A stretch of 64,000 bases of DNA from Paraburkholderia sp. CNPSo 3272 (GCF_024206495.1 NZ_JAMBPQ010000002.1:310001-374000), one strand, 5' to 3'. Counted from the stretch's first letter, positions 38,014 to 47,348 are shown. Notes: generated by a model from the letters alone, not told the origin. A program made the numbers and translations.

Positions 38014-38991
38014 ATGGATCTGCGCCAGCTACCCGCGCTGAATGCGCTCAAGGCCTTCGAAGCCGCCGCCCGCCACGAAAGCTTCTCGCGCGCCGCCGAC
38101 GAACTCTTCGTCACGCATGGCGCAGTGAGCCACCAGATTCGCGCGCTCGAAGCGGAACTGGGCGTGGCGCTCTTCGCCCGTGACGGCAAACGCGTGCGCG
38201 TGACCGACACCGGCCGCCGCTACGCCGGCCAGGTGCGCGACGCGCTCAGCCAGCTCGCGCACGCCACCCAGGAAATCCGCGCCGGCGACCGCGACCGGCG
38301 GCTCGTCGTTTCAATGCTGTCGTCGTTTGCGGCGCGCTGGGTCACGCCGCGCATCGGCCGCTTCATCGAGGCGCATCCGCAGTGGGACGTCGAGCTGCAA
38401 TCGACGAATTCGCTCACGGACTTCGCGCGCGACGACGTCGATGTCGCCATCCGCTTTGGCTACGGGCACTATCCGGGGCTGCACGCCGAACTGCTGCTCG
38501 ACGAAATCTTCTTTCCCGCCTGCTCGCCCGATTTCAACGGCGGGAGGCTGCCCACCAATCCACACGAACTCGCGAAGCTGCCGCTGCTGCGCTCGGACGA
38601 CGAACTCTGGCGCCCGTGGTTCGACGCCGCGGGCCTCCAGGACCTGCCCGAGCCGAAGCGCGGCGTGCTCTACCAGGATTCGTCGAACCTTTTGCAGGCG
38701 GCCATGGACGGCCAGGGCATCGCGCTCGTGCGCCGCTCGCTCGCCATGCACGAGATCACGCTCGGGCGCCTCGTGCGCCTTTTCAAGGACATCGACGGAC
38801 CGAGCCCGTGGCGCTACTACTTCATCTGCCCGCCGCAACGCATGCAGACCGAGCGCGTGCAAGCGTTCCGGGACTGGGTGTTCGACGAGGTCGCGCGCTT
38901 TCGGCGGCTCTACGAGGACGCTTGCGAGGCCGGTCCGCTGATGACGGCCGCCGCCGCGGCGCAACGTGCGCGCGTGGGCGACATGCCTTGA
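38014..38991 (+). CDS. LysR-family transcriptional regulator (GcvA-like)
   Basis: 325 residues. The N-terminal winged helix-turn-helix (LNALKAFEAAARHESFSRAADELFVTHGAVSHQIRALE, in pieces) and the effector domain with VSMLSSFAARWVTPRIGRF match the GcvA/AmpR branch of LysR. Its target is probably the divergent DUF2917 gene, by position. No glycine-cleavage genes are nearby, so a GcvA role is not supported. No clear Shine-Dalgarno precedes the ATG. A terminator follows 34 bases after the stop. Confidence 0.9.
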   Translation: MDLRQLPALNALKAFEAAARHESFSRAADELFVTHGAVSHQIRALEAELGVALFARDGKRVRVTDTGRRYAGQVRDALSQLAHATQEIRAGDRDRRLVVSMLSSFAARWVTPRIGRFIEAHPQWDVELQSTNSLTDFARDDVDVAIRFGYGHYPGLHAELLLDEIFFPACSPDFNGGRLPTNPHELAKLPLLRSDDELWRPWFDAAGLQDLPEPKRGVLYQDSSNLLQAAMDGQGIALVRRSLAMHEITLGRLVRLFKDIDGPSPWRYYFICPPQRMQTERVQAFRDWVFDEVARFRRLYEDACEAGPLMTAAAAAQRARVGDMP

Positions 38992-39024
38992 CGACCCGAG
39001 GGGCCGGATGCGGCGCCGGATGCA

Positions 39025-39051
39025 AAAAGGGCCGCACGTTGCGGCCCTTTT
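39025..39051. terminator. bidirectional terminator between lysR and ybeD
   Basis: AAAAGGGCCGC (39025-39035) and GCGGCCCTTTT (39041-39051) form a perfect 11-bp stem with loop ACGTT, serving two convergent genes. Confidence 0.92.
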
Positions 39052-39073
39052 CATGTGAACGCCTTCCGCCCGC

Positions 39074-39367
39074 TTACAGCACGATCTTCACCATCGGATG
39101 CCCGGTGAGGGCTCGATAGATGTCGTCGAGATGCGCCTGGCTCGTGGCGCGCACCGTCACGGTGAGGCCCGTGTAGTTGCCGCCGCTCGAAGGACGGGTC
39201 TCGATGGTCGTGGCGTCGAAGCCGCCGTCGAATTCGCGCAGCACCGTCACGATGGTGTCCTGGAATTCCGGATGCGTCTTGCCCATCACCTTGATCGGGA
39301 AGTCGCAGGGGAATTCGATCAGCGATTCTTTCGCTGCGGGGTTGCTTGCCTGTTGTGTCACGTTCAT
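39074..39367 (-). CDS. ybeD: YbeD family protein (DUF493)
   Basis: 97 residues. LIEFPCDFPIKVMGKTHPEF at the N-terminus and the ferredoxin-like fold ending VRATSQAHLDDIYRALTGHPMVKIVL match YbeD/DUF493, which commonly lies beside lipB or dacA. The fold suggests a regulatory role; none is proven. Its ATG overlaps the stop of the upstream dat gene (ATGA), implying coupled translation. Confidence 0.9.
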   Translation of the reverse strand: MNVTQQASNPAAKESLIEFPCDFPIKVMGKTHPEFQDTIVTVLREFDGGFDATTIETRPSSGGNYTGLTVTVRATSQAHLDDIYRALTGHPMVKIVL

Positions 39368-40329
39368 TTCTCCACTTGCTGTAGCTCGGCAGCCGCTGCG
39401 CGCAATGCCTGCGCCTCGCGTTGCTTCGCGCGCTGGTACGCCGCGTGGAGCGCGGCGTAGACCGGCCCCGGCTTGCCGCCGCCCACCGGCTTGCCGTCGA
39501 GCGCGACGACCGCCAGCACTTCCTTGGTTGCCGAGGTCACGAGAATCTCGTCCGCCTCGCGCAGTTCGGCTTCGGCGACCTCGCGCGCCTCGAAGCGCAC
39601 GCCGCATTCCTTGGCCAGCTCCTCGATCAGGCCGTAGCGAATGCCTTCGAGAATGCGGTTGCTGCGCGGCGGTGCAACGAGCGCGCCGCCCTTCGCGACC
39701 CAAACGTTCGACGAAGACGCTTCGGTGAGCCAGCCGTCGCGCAGCTGGATCGTTTCGAATGCATCGTTTTCCGCCGCGTGCTGCGCCATCAGCACGTTGC
39801 CGAGCAGCGAAGTCGACTTGATGTCGCAATTCAGCCAGCGTTTGTCTTCTGCCGTCACACAGCGCACGCCTTGCTCGCGCTGTGCAACGCCCGGCAGCTT
39901 GAGCGGATTGACCATCGCGAACACGGTGGGCGTGGCCGCCGCCGGGAAGGCGTGGCCGCGCGGCGCCACACCGCGCGTGACCTGCACGTAGAAGTTGGCG
40001 TGGGCATCGCGCGCGAGCGCGAGCGCGGCTTCGTTCGCCTCGATCAAACGCTCGACCAGTGCGCGCCAGCCCGCTTCGTCGAACGGATTCGCAATGCCGA
40101 CCTTCTCGAGGGAGCGCTTCAGACGCGCGAGGTGCTGCGCGATGCGAAACGGCACGCGCACCGTGCCTGCATCATCGGCGAGCGCATAGACGGGCACGAC
40201 TTCGTAAATGCCGTCGCCGAAGATGAAGCCGCGATCGAGCACGGGAATGCGCGCTTCGGCAAGCGGCGTGATCTCGCCGTTGAGCCAGACAAGCGGCTCG
40301 CCCGCCTGCGTCGCTGAAGCGGGCGTCAT
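39364..40329 (-). CDS. dat: D-amino acid aminotransferase (class IV PLP enzyme)
   Basis: About 321 residues. The class IV fold is shown by LDRGFIFGDGIYEVVPVY near the N-terminus, the PLP lysine region RWLNCDIKSTSLLGNVLMAQ and ETIQLRDGWLTEASSSNVW. It interconverts D-alanine and 2-oxoglutarate with pyruvate and D-glutamate; branched-chain aminotransferases share the fold. It lies between dacA and ybeD with ATGA overlaps at both ends, linking it to cell-wall D-amino acids. Confidence 0.9.
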   Translation of the reverse strand: MTPASATQAGEPLVWLNGEITPLAEARIPVLDRGFIFGDGIYEVVPVYALADDAGTVRVPFRIAQHLARLKRSLEKVGIANPFDEAGWRALVERLIEANEAALALARDAHANFYVQVTRGVAPRGHAFPAAATPTVFAMVNPLKLPGVAQREQGVRCVTAEDKRWLNCDIKSTSLLGNVLMAQHAAENDAFETIQLRDGWLTEASSSNVWVAKGGALVAPPRSNRILEGIRYGLIEELAKECGVRFEAREVAEAELREADEILVTSATKEVLAVVALDGKPVGGGKPGPVYAALHAAYQRAKQREAQALRAAAAELQQVEK

Positions 40330-41633
40330 GACTTCTTCTTGTTGACCATGAGCATGAGCGAATCCCACACGCGGCCGACGACGCCGGCCTGCGGTACGGC
40401 TTCGAGCGAGACGAGCGGAACCTGCGCGAGCACCTTGCCGTCCGCGCCCACGAACTTCGCCGTGCCGACCTTCTGGCCAACCGCGAGCGGCGCAATCAGC
40501 GGGCTGCTGAGTTCGACCTGCGGCTTGGCCTTGTCGGCGGCGCCCTTGGGCAGCGTGACGAACTGATCCTTCTGCACGCCGACCTTCACGGCGTCGAGCG
40601 TGCCCTTGTAGACGCGCGGCGTCGCCACGGCCTGGTTCGCCTGATAGATGCGCGTGGTGTCGTACGCGCTATAGCCGTAGTTCAGCATCTTGAGGCTGTC
40701 CTGCACGCGGTCGTGTTCCTTCTGCTCGCCCATCATCACCGAGACGAGACGGCGGTTGCCGCCGCCCGCGAGCGGACGCCTGGCCGACGCGATCAGGCAG
40801 TAGCCCGCAGCTTCGGTGTGGCCGGTCTTCAGGCCGTCGACCGTCGGGTCGATCCACAGCAGGCGGTTGCGGTTCGGCTGCTTGATGTTGTTGTACTTGA
40901 ATTCCTTGACCGAGAAGATGTCGTAGTACTCGGGATAGTCGCGGATCAGACGCGCGGAGAGCGTGGCGAGGTCGCCGGCCGACGTGTAGTGATTGGGGTC
41001 GGGCATACCGTTGACGTCGGCGAAGTGCGTGTGCGTCATGCCGAGCTTCTGTGCTTCGGCGTTCATCATGTTGACGAAGTTCGCTTCGCTGCCGCCCACC
41101 AGTTCGGCAAGCGCGATGGCCGCGTCGTTGCCCGACTGGATGATCATGCCGTACACGAGGTCATGCACCGAGACCGGCTTGTTCGCTTCGATGAACATGC
41201 GCGACTCGTCGTTTTTCACGCGGCGCACGGCTTCGCTCGGCGTGACGACCTGATCCATCGTGATCTTCTTGCTCTGCAGCGCCTCGAACACGAGGTACGC
41301 GGTCATCAGCTTCGTGAGCGATGCGGGCTCGACACGCTCATCTGCATTGCCGGAGGCGAGCACCTGGTTCGCGGTGGCGTCGACGAGCACCCACGAGCGT
41401 GCATTCACGCCGGGAGGGGGCAGCCCGCCGAGCACGTTGTCTGCGGGGGTGCCCACAGCCACCGCCGTTTGCGGCTGCGCCTGCGCTTTCACGCCCGCGG
41501 TGTGTGCGGGCGTGCGGGCGAACGTGTTCGCGCTCGCCAGCAGCGAGGCGGGCAGGAGCACTGCAAGCGTGACGTTACGAACGATGGTGGAAGGAACAAA
41601 AGAAGACGGTTGGCCAGAGGAGAGAAAACGCAT
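40326..41633 (-). CDS. dacA: D-alanyl-D-alanine carboxypeptidase (PBP5/6 family)
   Basis: About 435 residues. After a signal peptide (about 15-40) come the three active-site motifs of penicillin-binding proteins: SLTK (Ser105-Lys108), SGN (167-169) and KTG (269-271). The C-terminal beta domain ends with VWDSLMLMVNKKKS, a likely membrane-binding helix. It trims the terminal D-Ala of peptidoglycan stem peptides. The ATG at 41633 gives a normal signal peptide; the stop overlaps the dat start. Confidence 0.95.
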   Translation of the reverse strand: MRFLSSGQPSSFVPSTIVRNVTLAVLLPASLLASANTFARTPAHTAGVKAQAQPQTAVAVGTPADNVLGGLPPPGVNARSWVLVDATANQVLASGNADERVEPASLTKLMTAYLVFEALQSKKITMDQVVTPSEAVRRVKNDESRMFIEANKPVSVHDLVYGMIIQSGNDAAIALAELVGGSEANFVNMMNAEAQKLGMTHTHFADVNGMPDPNHYTSAGDLATLSARLIRDYPEYYDIFSVKEFKYNNIKQPNRNRLLWIDPTVDGLKTGHTEAAGYCLIASARRPLAGGGNRRLVSVMMGEQKEHDRVQDSLKMLNYGYSAYDTTRIYQANQAVATPRVYKGTLDAVKVGVQKDQFVTLPKGAADKAKPQVELSSPLIAPLAVGQKVGTAKFVGADGKVLAQVPLVSLEAVPQAGVVGRVWDSLMLMVNKKKS

Positions 41634-41903
41634 AGGTTCAGGTCGGGCGGAATTGGGACGGGATGAACGTAACGCGCCATGCGGCGCACGGTCGGTGAAA
41701 GCGGGAATGCGGGTGCCGTGCATGCGCCGATCGCGGCGCAGCAAGCACAAAATTGGCGAACATTATACGCGGCACGTCGTGGCGAATTTTCGCTAAGTCA
41801 CACGTTTGCGCGTACCTGTGGTGCATTTTTCACGCATTTCTGCCCGGCATACGCGGGGTGACGAACGGGTTGCATCGGGCCCCGAAACAGCGGGCCCGAC
41901 ACA

Positions 41904-42536
41904 TCAGCGCCACGCTTCGACGATGATGCGCTTGAGGATATGGAGCTTGCGGTGCAGAAAATGTTCTGCCCCCGGAATAACGACGATAGGCAATTCCTGC
42001 GGACGCGCCCATTCGTACACCGAGAGAATGGGCACGGTGTCGTCGAGTTCGCCGTGGATCACGAGCGTGTCGTCGCGCACGGGCGCGACTTCCCAGCGGC
42101 TCGCGGCCGTCCCGACGAACACCATGCGCTCGATCGCGCCGCCCGCTTCGAGATAGCGCTTCGCGACGTGCGAAAGCACGAAAGTACCGAACGAAAAGCC
42201 CGCGAGCACGAGCGGCACGTCGGCCTGGCCTGGTTGCGCGCGCATGTAGGCGATGAGTTCGAGCAGATCGTCCTGTTCGCCGATGCCGTTGTCGTGCGTG
42301 CCCGCCGTTTCGCCCACGCCGCGAAAGTTCGAGCGATACGTCGTGTAGCCGAGCTGCACCAGCGTGCGCGCGAGCGTTTGCGCAACCTTGTTGTCCATCG
42401 TGCCGCCAAAGAGCGGATGCGGATGCGCGACGAGCGCAATGCCGCGCGGCGTCGTGCCGGCGTCGGGCACGTCGAGCGCGCATTCGATCTTGCCGACGGG
42501 ACCGTCGATCTGGAATTTTTGTGTCTGGGCGTTCAT
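41904..42536 (-). CDS. alpha/beta hydrolase (dienelactone hydrolase-like)
   Basis: 210 residues. LVAHPHPLFGGTMDNKV near the N-terminus and the nucleophile elbow GFSFGTF, with the acid in HGELDDTVP and histidine in PGAEHFLHRKL, form a complete catalytic triad. This subgroup is described as CocE/NonD-like hydrolases; the substrate is unknown. A short GC-rich hairpin (41875-41899) follows the stop. The ferredoxin gene lies 47 bases upstream on the same strand. Confidence 0.85.
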   Translation of the reverse strand: MNAQTQKFQIDGPVGKIECALDVPDAGTTPRGIALVAHPHPLFGGTMDNKVAQTLARTLVQLGYTTYRSNFRGVGETAGTHDNGIGEQDDLLELIAYMRAQPGQADVPLVLAGFSFGTFVLSHVAKRYLEAGGAIERMVFVGTAASRWEVAPVRDDTLVIHGELDDTVPILSVYEWARPQELPIVVIPGAEHFLHRKLHILKRIIVEAWR

Positions 42537-42583
42537 CGTGCGGCAGTCCTTACGGGTACTTTTGGGCCCTGCATTGGGGTCAA

Positions 42584-42910
42584 TCAGCGATCGATCTTCA
42601 GGCGCTCGACCACCTGGCCGTTCTGCAGATGCGAGACGACGATTTCGTCGATGTCGCTCTCGTCGATATACGTGTACCAGGTGCCTTCCGGATACACGAC
42701 GACGGCCGGGCCCTCCTCGCAGCGGTCTAGACAGCCCGCCTTGTTGATGCGCACCTGGCCGGGACCGGCGAGGCCCAGCTGCTTCACGCGCTTCTTCGCG
42801 TACTCCTGCATGGCCTGTGCGTTGCAATTCGCGCAGCTCGGGCGGTCCGCGCCGGGGTCGCGCTGGTTCAGGCAGAAAAAGACGTGGTACTTGTAGAACG
42901 AATCGGTCAT
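42584..42910 (-). CDS. thioredoxin-like [2Fe-2S] ferredoxin
   Basis: About 108 residues. Cysteines in FFCLNQ, SCANCNA and AGCLDRCEEGPAVVVYPEG give the four-cysteine pattern of thioredoxin-like ferredoxins (Shethna-type). The protein is a soluble electron carrier of unknown partner. The ATG at 42910 gives the family start MTDSFYKYHVFFC. A perfect minus-strand TATAAT lies at 43028-43033, about 118 bases upstream, and could be its -10. Confidence 0.9.
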   Translation of the reverse strand: MTDSFYKYHVFFCLNQRDPGADRPSCANCNAQAMQEYAKKRVKQLGLAGPGQVRINKAGCLDRCEEGPAVVVYPEGTWYTYIDESDIDEIVVSHLQNGQVVERLKIDR

Positions 42911-43073
42911 GGCGTGGGGCACCGGTGAGTGTCGCGCAGCGAGCGCAGGCTTGCTGAAAGCGTGTGGCCCGCCTTGGCGGCAATACATTGCGTGGCGCGC
43001 GAGCGTGGCTGCGCGGCGATCCGGTCGATTATAACGAGCGCGGCGCGAACGCTCAGGCGAGCGCAGCGCGCTC

Positions 43074-44534
43074 TCAGCGGTCGTGGCGAGCGCGCTTCGC
43101 GGCCCGGCGCGCGCGCCGCACGAGCCACGCGCGTTCGAGCGAGAACGCCGTCCACGCGAGCGCGGCCCAAGGCCACGTCCATGCTAGCCAGCGCGCCAGG
43201 CCGTTGAAATGCAGGTAGCGGCCCTGGCGCCAGTCGGCGAGCACGACGTCGAAATACGGGTTCACGGGCAGCACGTTCACGAACACTAGGGCCACCGCGA
43301 GCGCCAGCGTCGCCGCCGCGGCGCGCACGGCGCGCGGCAGACGCAAGGCGAGAAACGCGAGCAGCGTGCCCCACACGAGGCCCGCGAGCGCTCCCGGCGT
43401 CGCCCAGTCGAAAATCAGGCCGCTTTGCGACTGCAAAAAGGTCGCGCCTACCTTGACGACGAGCGTCACCACGATCAACACGATGACGAGCCGCGCGCGC
43501 GGCGCCCGGGAGCGCATGGGGAGCGTCGCGAACGCCGCCGCGCCGAACAGATTCAGCGTCGTGACGATCGCCTCCCAGCCGCTATCGGGCACACGCGCGG
43601 CGAGCATGTCGGGCAGCGAGCGCAGATGCCAGGCGGCGGGCGTCCAGGCGAGCACAGCGTCCTGCATCGAGACATCGAGGCGCTGCCAGAGCGCGCGCGC
43701 CCACTCGCCGAGGCCAAAGAGGCGCGGTGTGGGATACATCGTCGCGAACGGCCAGAGCGCCGCGAGCACCATCAGCACGGCCGCGTCGCGCTCGAACCAG
43801 CGAAAGCGCAGGCGGCGCAGGAAGCCGCGCTCGAGCAGCGCGCCGGTGGCGGGCGCGGCCACGAGTGCGCCGAGCAACGCGCCGAGCGCATTCGAGGCGA
43901 GATCCAGATTGGACGCGACGCGCGTGGGCAGCCAGGTCTGCACTGCCTCCATCACGCCCGAGAGCAGCGTGCCCGCAATGGCCGCGAGCAGCACCGCGAA
44001 CCAGCCGCGCCAGCGCGGCCAGGCGGCGAGCACGACGAGCGCGCCGAACGGCATGTAGCCGAGCACGTTGGTGACGATGTCGAAAACCGTCCAGTAGCGC
44101 GGCCACGGGTCGCCGAGATAGGCGAAGGGACTGAGGCCGAGCGAGCGCCAGCCAGTGAACGGATACCAGGAGCCGTAGACGATCAGCGCCGTGTAAAGCG
44201 CGAGCGCCTGGCGCGAGAGCGTCGAGGCCTGGCGCGGCAGCGGCTCGCGTGCGGCGGCAGGCGATGGCGATGGCGCTGACGACGCGGATGCAGGCGTGTC
44301 GCCGCTGGCGACTGCACCGCGTTCGTCGCCAGCGCCCTGGCCGCTGCTTTGGCCGCTGCTTTGGCCGCCGCTTTGGCCGCCGCTTTGGCCGCCGCTTTGG
44401 CCGCTGCTTTGGCCGCTGCTTTGGCCGCTGCTTTCGCCACCGCTTTGGCCACCGCTATGGCCGCCCTCGTCGCCGTCCATCCCGCGCCGCCCGCCTTGCG
44501 GGGCGCGCAGCCGGAGCCGTCCCGCTTCGATCAT
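43074..44534 (-). CDS. VanZ-family membrane protein with Gly/Gln/Ser repeat
   Basis: 486 residues. Residues about 20-65 form a four-residue repeat (SGGQ, SSGQ), encoded by a 12-bp DNA repeat. From about 100 onward it has about eleven hydrophobic segments and the VanZ signature TNVLGYMPFGALVVLA with ATRVASNLDLASNALGALLGA split by short loops. VanZ proteins are linked to teicoplanin resistance in enterococci, but proteobacterial members have no known role. It follows the lipid-transport lipoprotein gene after 68 bases on the same strand. The start could also be Met19 (44480). Confidence 0.85.
   Translation of the reverse strand: MIEAGRLRLRAPQGGRRGMDGDEGGHSGGQSGGESSGQSSGQSSGQSGGQSGGQSGGQSSGQSSGQGAGDERGAVASGDTPASASSAPSPSPAAAREPLPRQASTLSRQALALYTALIVYGSWYPFTGWRSLGLSPFAYLGDPWPRYWTVFDIVTNVLGYMPFGALVVLAAWPRWRGWFAVLLAAIAGTLLSGVMEAVQTWLPTRVASNLDLASNALGALLGALVAAPATGALLERGFLRRLRFRWFERDAAVLMVLAALWPFATMYPTPRLFGLGEWARALWQRLDVSMQDAVLAWTPAAWHLRSLPDMLAARVPDSGWEAIVTTLNLFGAAAFATLPMRSRAPRARLVIVLIVVTLVVKVGATFLQSQSGLIFDWATPGALAGLVWGTLLAFLALRLPRAVRAAAATLALAVALVFVNVLPVNPYFDVVLADWRQGRYLHFNGLARWLAWTWPWAALAWTAFSLERAWLVRRARRAAKRARHDR
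44339..44458. repeat. 12-bp minisatellite inside the VanZ gene
   Basis: Ten consecutive 12-bp units of the form GGCCGCYGCTTT (plus-strand view), eight nearly identical and two diverged. Each unit encodes four residues, so unit gain or loss by slippage keeps the frame. Confidence 0.92.
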
Positions 44535-44602
44535 CCGCTATCCCGCCCTTGCCCCCAACGCCGCGCCGCGCACGGTGATCGCACGACGCCTGTTCATGTC
44601 CC

Positions 44603-45277
44603 TCAAGGCGTGCCCGCGAACGACTGCGTGCTCAGCCACGCGCCCAATTGATTGGCGAAGTCGTCGCTGGCCGCCTGCAGCGCACGCACGCCGCCCGCGG
44701 CATCGGGCGTGGGCGCCGGCGCGCGCGTGGCGAACGAGCGCTGCGCCAGCACCCTGCCGCCCTGCATGAGCGTTGCGCGCGCAGCCAGCACGCCCGCGCT
44801 TTGCGTCGGGCTCTCGAACACCTGCTCGAACTCGTACAGCTCGACCTTGAGCATCGGCGCCTGCACGGCGTCACCGCCCGCGAGCACCGTAGCGTGCGCG
44901 CCGAGCGACGTGCGCAGACGTTCCGTGAGCAACCGCGCGGGCGACATCGTCCAGCGGCTGTTCGCGTAGCGCGCCGTGCGCTGCGAGTCGAAATTCATCC
45001 GGTAGAGGATGCCGTCGTTATCGAGCGGCGGCGGCGCGCTCACCGCCAGCACCTTCAAAAGCGGCCTGGCACCCGGCGCGCCGGGTGCAGCCGGGGCGGC
45101 CTGGGCGCCAGGCGCTTCCTGCGACGACTGCAGGCCGAGGTCGTAGCGAGCCTCGTTGATCGCCGGATTGCTCGCACAGGCGGCGAGGAGCGCACCGAGC
45201 GCGAGCGCCGCCAGCCAGGCTGAGCCGGCCGCTGCAGCGCGTTGCATCGATCGTGGCAGGCGTGATGTGCGTGACAT
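44603..45277 (-). CDS. ABC-type transport auxiliary lipoprotein (PqiC-like)
   Basis: About 224 residues. The signal peptide ends with a lipobox LLAAC (about residue 32). The mature domain has VLAVSAPPPLDNDGILYRM and RYANSRWTMSPARLLTERL, the pattern of the auxiliary lipoprotein family that includes PqiC. It is placed at the end of an Mla-like operon, as expected for an outer-membrane partner of an MCE transporter. The ATG at 45277 has GAAGGAA ahead. MCE gene is 87 bases upstream. Confidence 0.88.
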   Translation of the reverse strand: MSRTSRLPRSMQRAAAAGSAWLAALALGALLAACASNPAINEARYDLGLQSSQEAPGAQAAPAAPGAPGARPLLKVLAVSAPPPLDNDGILYRMNFDSQRTARYANSRWTMSPARLLTERLRTSLGAHATVLAGGDAVQAPMLKVELYEFEQVFESPTQSAGVLAARATLMQGGRVLAQRSFATRAPAPTPDAAGGVRALQAASDDFANQLGAWLSTQSFAGTP

Positions 45278-45364
45278 TGCGTTTCCTTCTTTGGCGCGCG
45301 GCGCATGCGCGGCGCGAAACTGCATCGAATGATGTCGCGTAAGGCCGTCAGGCAGCGGCGCGGC

Positions 45365-46330
45365 CTACCTCGTCCCCGCAGTAGCCGGCCAGGCAAAGCC
45401 CGCCTCGCCGGGCCCGGGCGCCGGCTGCGGCGCGCCGCCGAACAGCACGCTGCGCGGGCTCGTGCTGAAGGTGCCCGCCGCGCGGTCCACGGCGCGCATG
45501 GCCGAACGCACGTCGTCGGTGAGCGAGTCGACGCGCGGCAGCGTGTCGTAGCCCACGCGCGCCGACAGGTCCTGGATCGAGACGTCGATCGAGGTGAGCG
45601 CCGCGCCGGCCTGGGCCGCCGCCGTGCCGGCCTTGTTGAGGTTGGTCTGGAACGGGCCGTCTGGGCGGTTCATGCTCGTGATCAGCGTGTTGGTCGACTG
45701 CAGCGTGTGCTGCAGCTGCGTTACCGCGCCCGGTAGCTGCTTCGTGGCGGGCTGGAGCTGCTCGGCGAGCACGTTCACGCTGCTCGCGGCCTGCTGCAGG
45801 CTGTTCACGGCCTGCATCACCTGCTTGCGGTTGTCCTCGGAGAGCATTTCGTCGATATCGCCGGCTATATTGTCGAGCTTGCGCAGGAGCGCGTCGCCGC
45901 GGCGCTGGAGCTGATCGAGCAAGCCCGGGCGCAGCGGCAGCTCGGCCACGCGCGCCGGGGAAGAATGCAGCGGCGAGAGGTCGATGCCGTTGTCGTCGAG
46001 CTGCACGAACGCGATGCCCGTCACGCCCTGCAGCGCGAGCGAGCCGAAGGTGGAGCGCGTCATCGGCGCCTTCTGGTCGACGAGAATGCGAATGCGGATC
46101 TGGCCCGGATGCTGGGTATCGAACTTGATCGACTGCACCTTGCCCACGTCGATACCGCGAAAACGCACCGCCGCGTCCGGATAAAGGCCCGTCACGCTCG
46201 AGCGCGAAATGAGGTCGTACGGCACGCGCACGGAGCGGTCGGCGCTGAAGAAGATGACGACAAGCGCGATCACGATGAGCAGGCCTATCGTGAACATGCC
46301 CGCCCAGAACGCATGCGGTTTGTTTTCCAT
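45365..46330 (-). CDS. MlaD/MCE-family lipid transport protein
   Basis: 321 residues. One N-terminal helix (about 10-28) and an MCE domain (about 35-115, with SSVTGLYPDAAVRFRGIDVGKV). The rest is helical with SVNVLAEQLQPATKQLPGAV, a coiled-coil-like stretch longer than E. coli MlaD (183 residues). MCE proteins form periplasmic hexamers or tunnels for phospholipids. It is followed by the lipoprotein and preceded by the ATPase. Confidence 0.92.
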   Translation of the reverse strand: MENKPHAFWAGMFTIGLLIVIALVVIFFSADRSVRVPYDLISRSSVTGLYPDAAVRFRGIDVGKVQSIKFDTQHPGQIRIRILVDQKAPMTRSTFGSLALQGVTGIAFVQLDDNGIDLSPLHSSPARVAELPLRPGLLDQLQRRGDALLRKLDNIAGDIDEMLSEDNRKQVMQAVNSLQQAASSVNVLAEQLQPATKQLPGAVTQLQHTLQSTNTLITSMNRPDGPFQTNLNKAGTAAAQAGAALTSIDVSIQDLSARVGYDTLPRVDSLTDDVRSAMRAVDRAAGTFSTSPRSVLFGGAPQPAPGPGEAGFAWPATAGTR

Positions 46331-46412
46331 CGTCAGATTCCTTCTTTGGCGGCCACGGCGCGCCGGTTGAGCCGGTCGGGCCGATCGAGCCGGATAGAGG
46401 CGTGCGCAGGCC

Positions 46413-47348
46413 CTACCACGGCTTGTACGCCACGGCTGCGGGGGCGAGCGCCGCGGGCGGCAGTTTCGCGCGCCGCTCGGGCGGCAGCGCCTGGAGCGCG
46501 CGGCGACCGCGCATGCCCAGAAAGTACTCGCGGATGAACGGATGATCGACGCTCGCCGCCTCCTCCACGGGCGCCGCCACGAGCACGCGGCGCTCGGCCA
46601 GCACGGCCACGCGCGTGGAGAGCGCGACCATGGCGTCGAGATCGTGCGTGACGAGCACCACGGTGAGCCCCAACGCCCGGTGCAGCGTGCTGATGAGGTC
46701 CACCACTTCGTCCGATGAGCGCGGGTCGAGCCCCGCCGTGGGCTCGTCGAGAAAGAGCAGTTCCGGCTCCAGCACGATCGCGCGCGCGAGGCCCACGCGC
46801 TTGATCATGCCGCCCGAGAGCGCTGCCGGCATTTTCGAGGCGTGCTTGCACGGCAGCCCGACCATTTCGAGCTTGAGCATCACGATGTCGCGCAGCAGGG
46901 CGGCCGGCACCTTGCCGAGCTCGCGCACGGGCTGGGCGATGTTGTCGAACACCGTGAGCGAGGAGAACAGCGCGCCTTGCTGGAACAGCATGCCGGTACG
47001 CGTGCGCATGAGGCGGGCGCGCTCGGCGTCGATGGTCGTGATGTTCTCGCCGAACATCTTGATGGTGCCCGAGGTCGGCTTCTCGAGCCCGAGGATCTGA
47101 CGCACGAGCGTGGTCTTGCCCGAGCCCGAGCCGCCCACCAGCGTGACGATCTCGCCACGGCGAATTTCGAGGTTCAGATGCTGATGGACGATGTTGCGCC
47201 CATAGCGCTTCGAGAGGTTGTGGACTTCGATCACCGGCTCGCCGATGGTCGGCAGCGGCAGATCCTGCGCGACCTCCTTGAGCGGCGTGGTGATCGTGCC
47301 GGTCGTTTTCGTCTCGATCGTCGTAACCGTCGTGCCAGTCGTGCTCAT
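46413..47348 (-). CDS. Mla-type ABC transporter ATPase
   Basis: 311 residues. A Thr-rich N-terminal extension of about 35 residues precedes the ATPase domain: Walker A GGSGSGKTTL, signature LSGGMIKRVGLARAI, Walker B LLFLDEPTAGLDP, switch VTHDLDAM. It powers lipid transport between membranes with the MlaE-like permease. Its ATG overlaps the permease stop (ATGA at 47345-47348). A longer open frame to 48404 is a shadow of the permease gene. Confidence 0.93.
   Translation of the reverse strand: MSTTGTTVTTIETKTTGTITTPLKEVAQDLPLPTIGEPVIEVHNLSKRYGRNIVHQHLNLEIRRGEIVTLVGGSGSGKTTLVRQILGLEKPTSGTIKMFGENITTIDAERARLMRTRTGMLFQQGALFSSLTVFDNIAQPVRELGKVPAALLRDIVMLKLEMVGLPCKHASKMPAALSGGMIKRVGLARAIVLEPELLFLDEPTAGLDPRSSDEVVDLISTLHRALGLTVVLVTHDLDAMVALSTRVAVLAERRVLVAAPVEEAASVDHPFIREYFLGMRGRRALQALPPERRAKLPPAALAPAAVAYKPW

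Noticed and set aside
44296..44769. Plus-strand frame with repeated PLWPLLW
   Set aside because: It is the antisense reading of the VanZ minisatellite.
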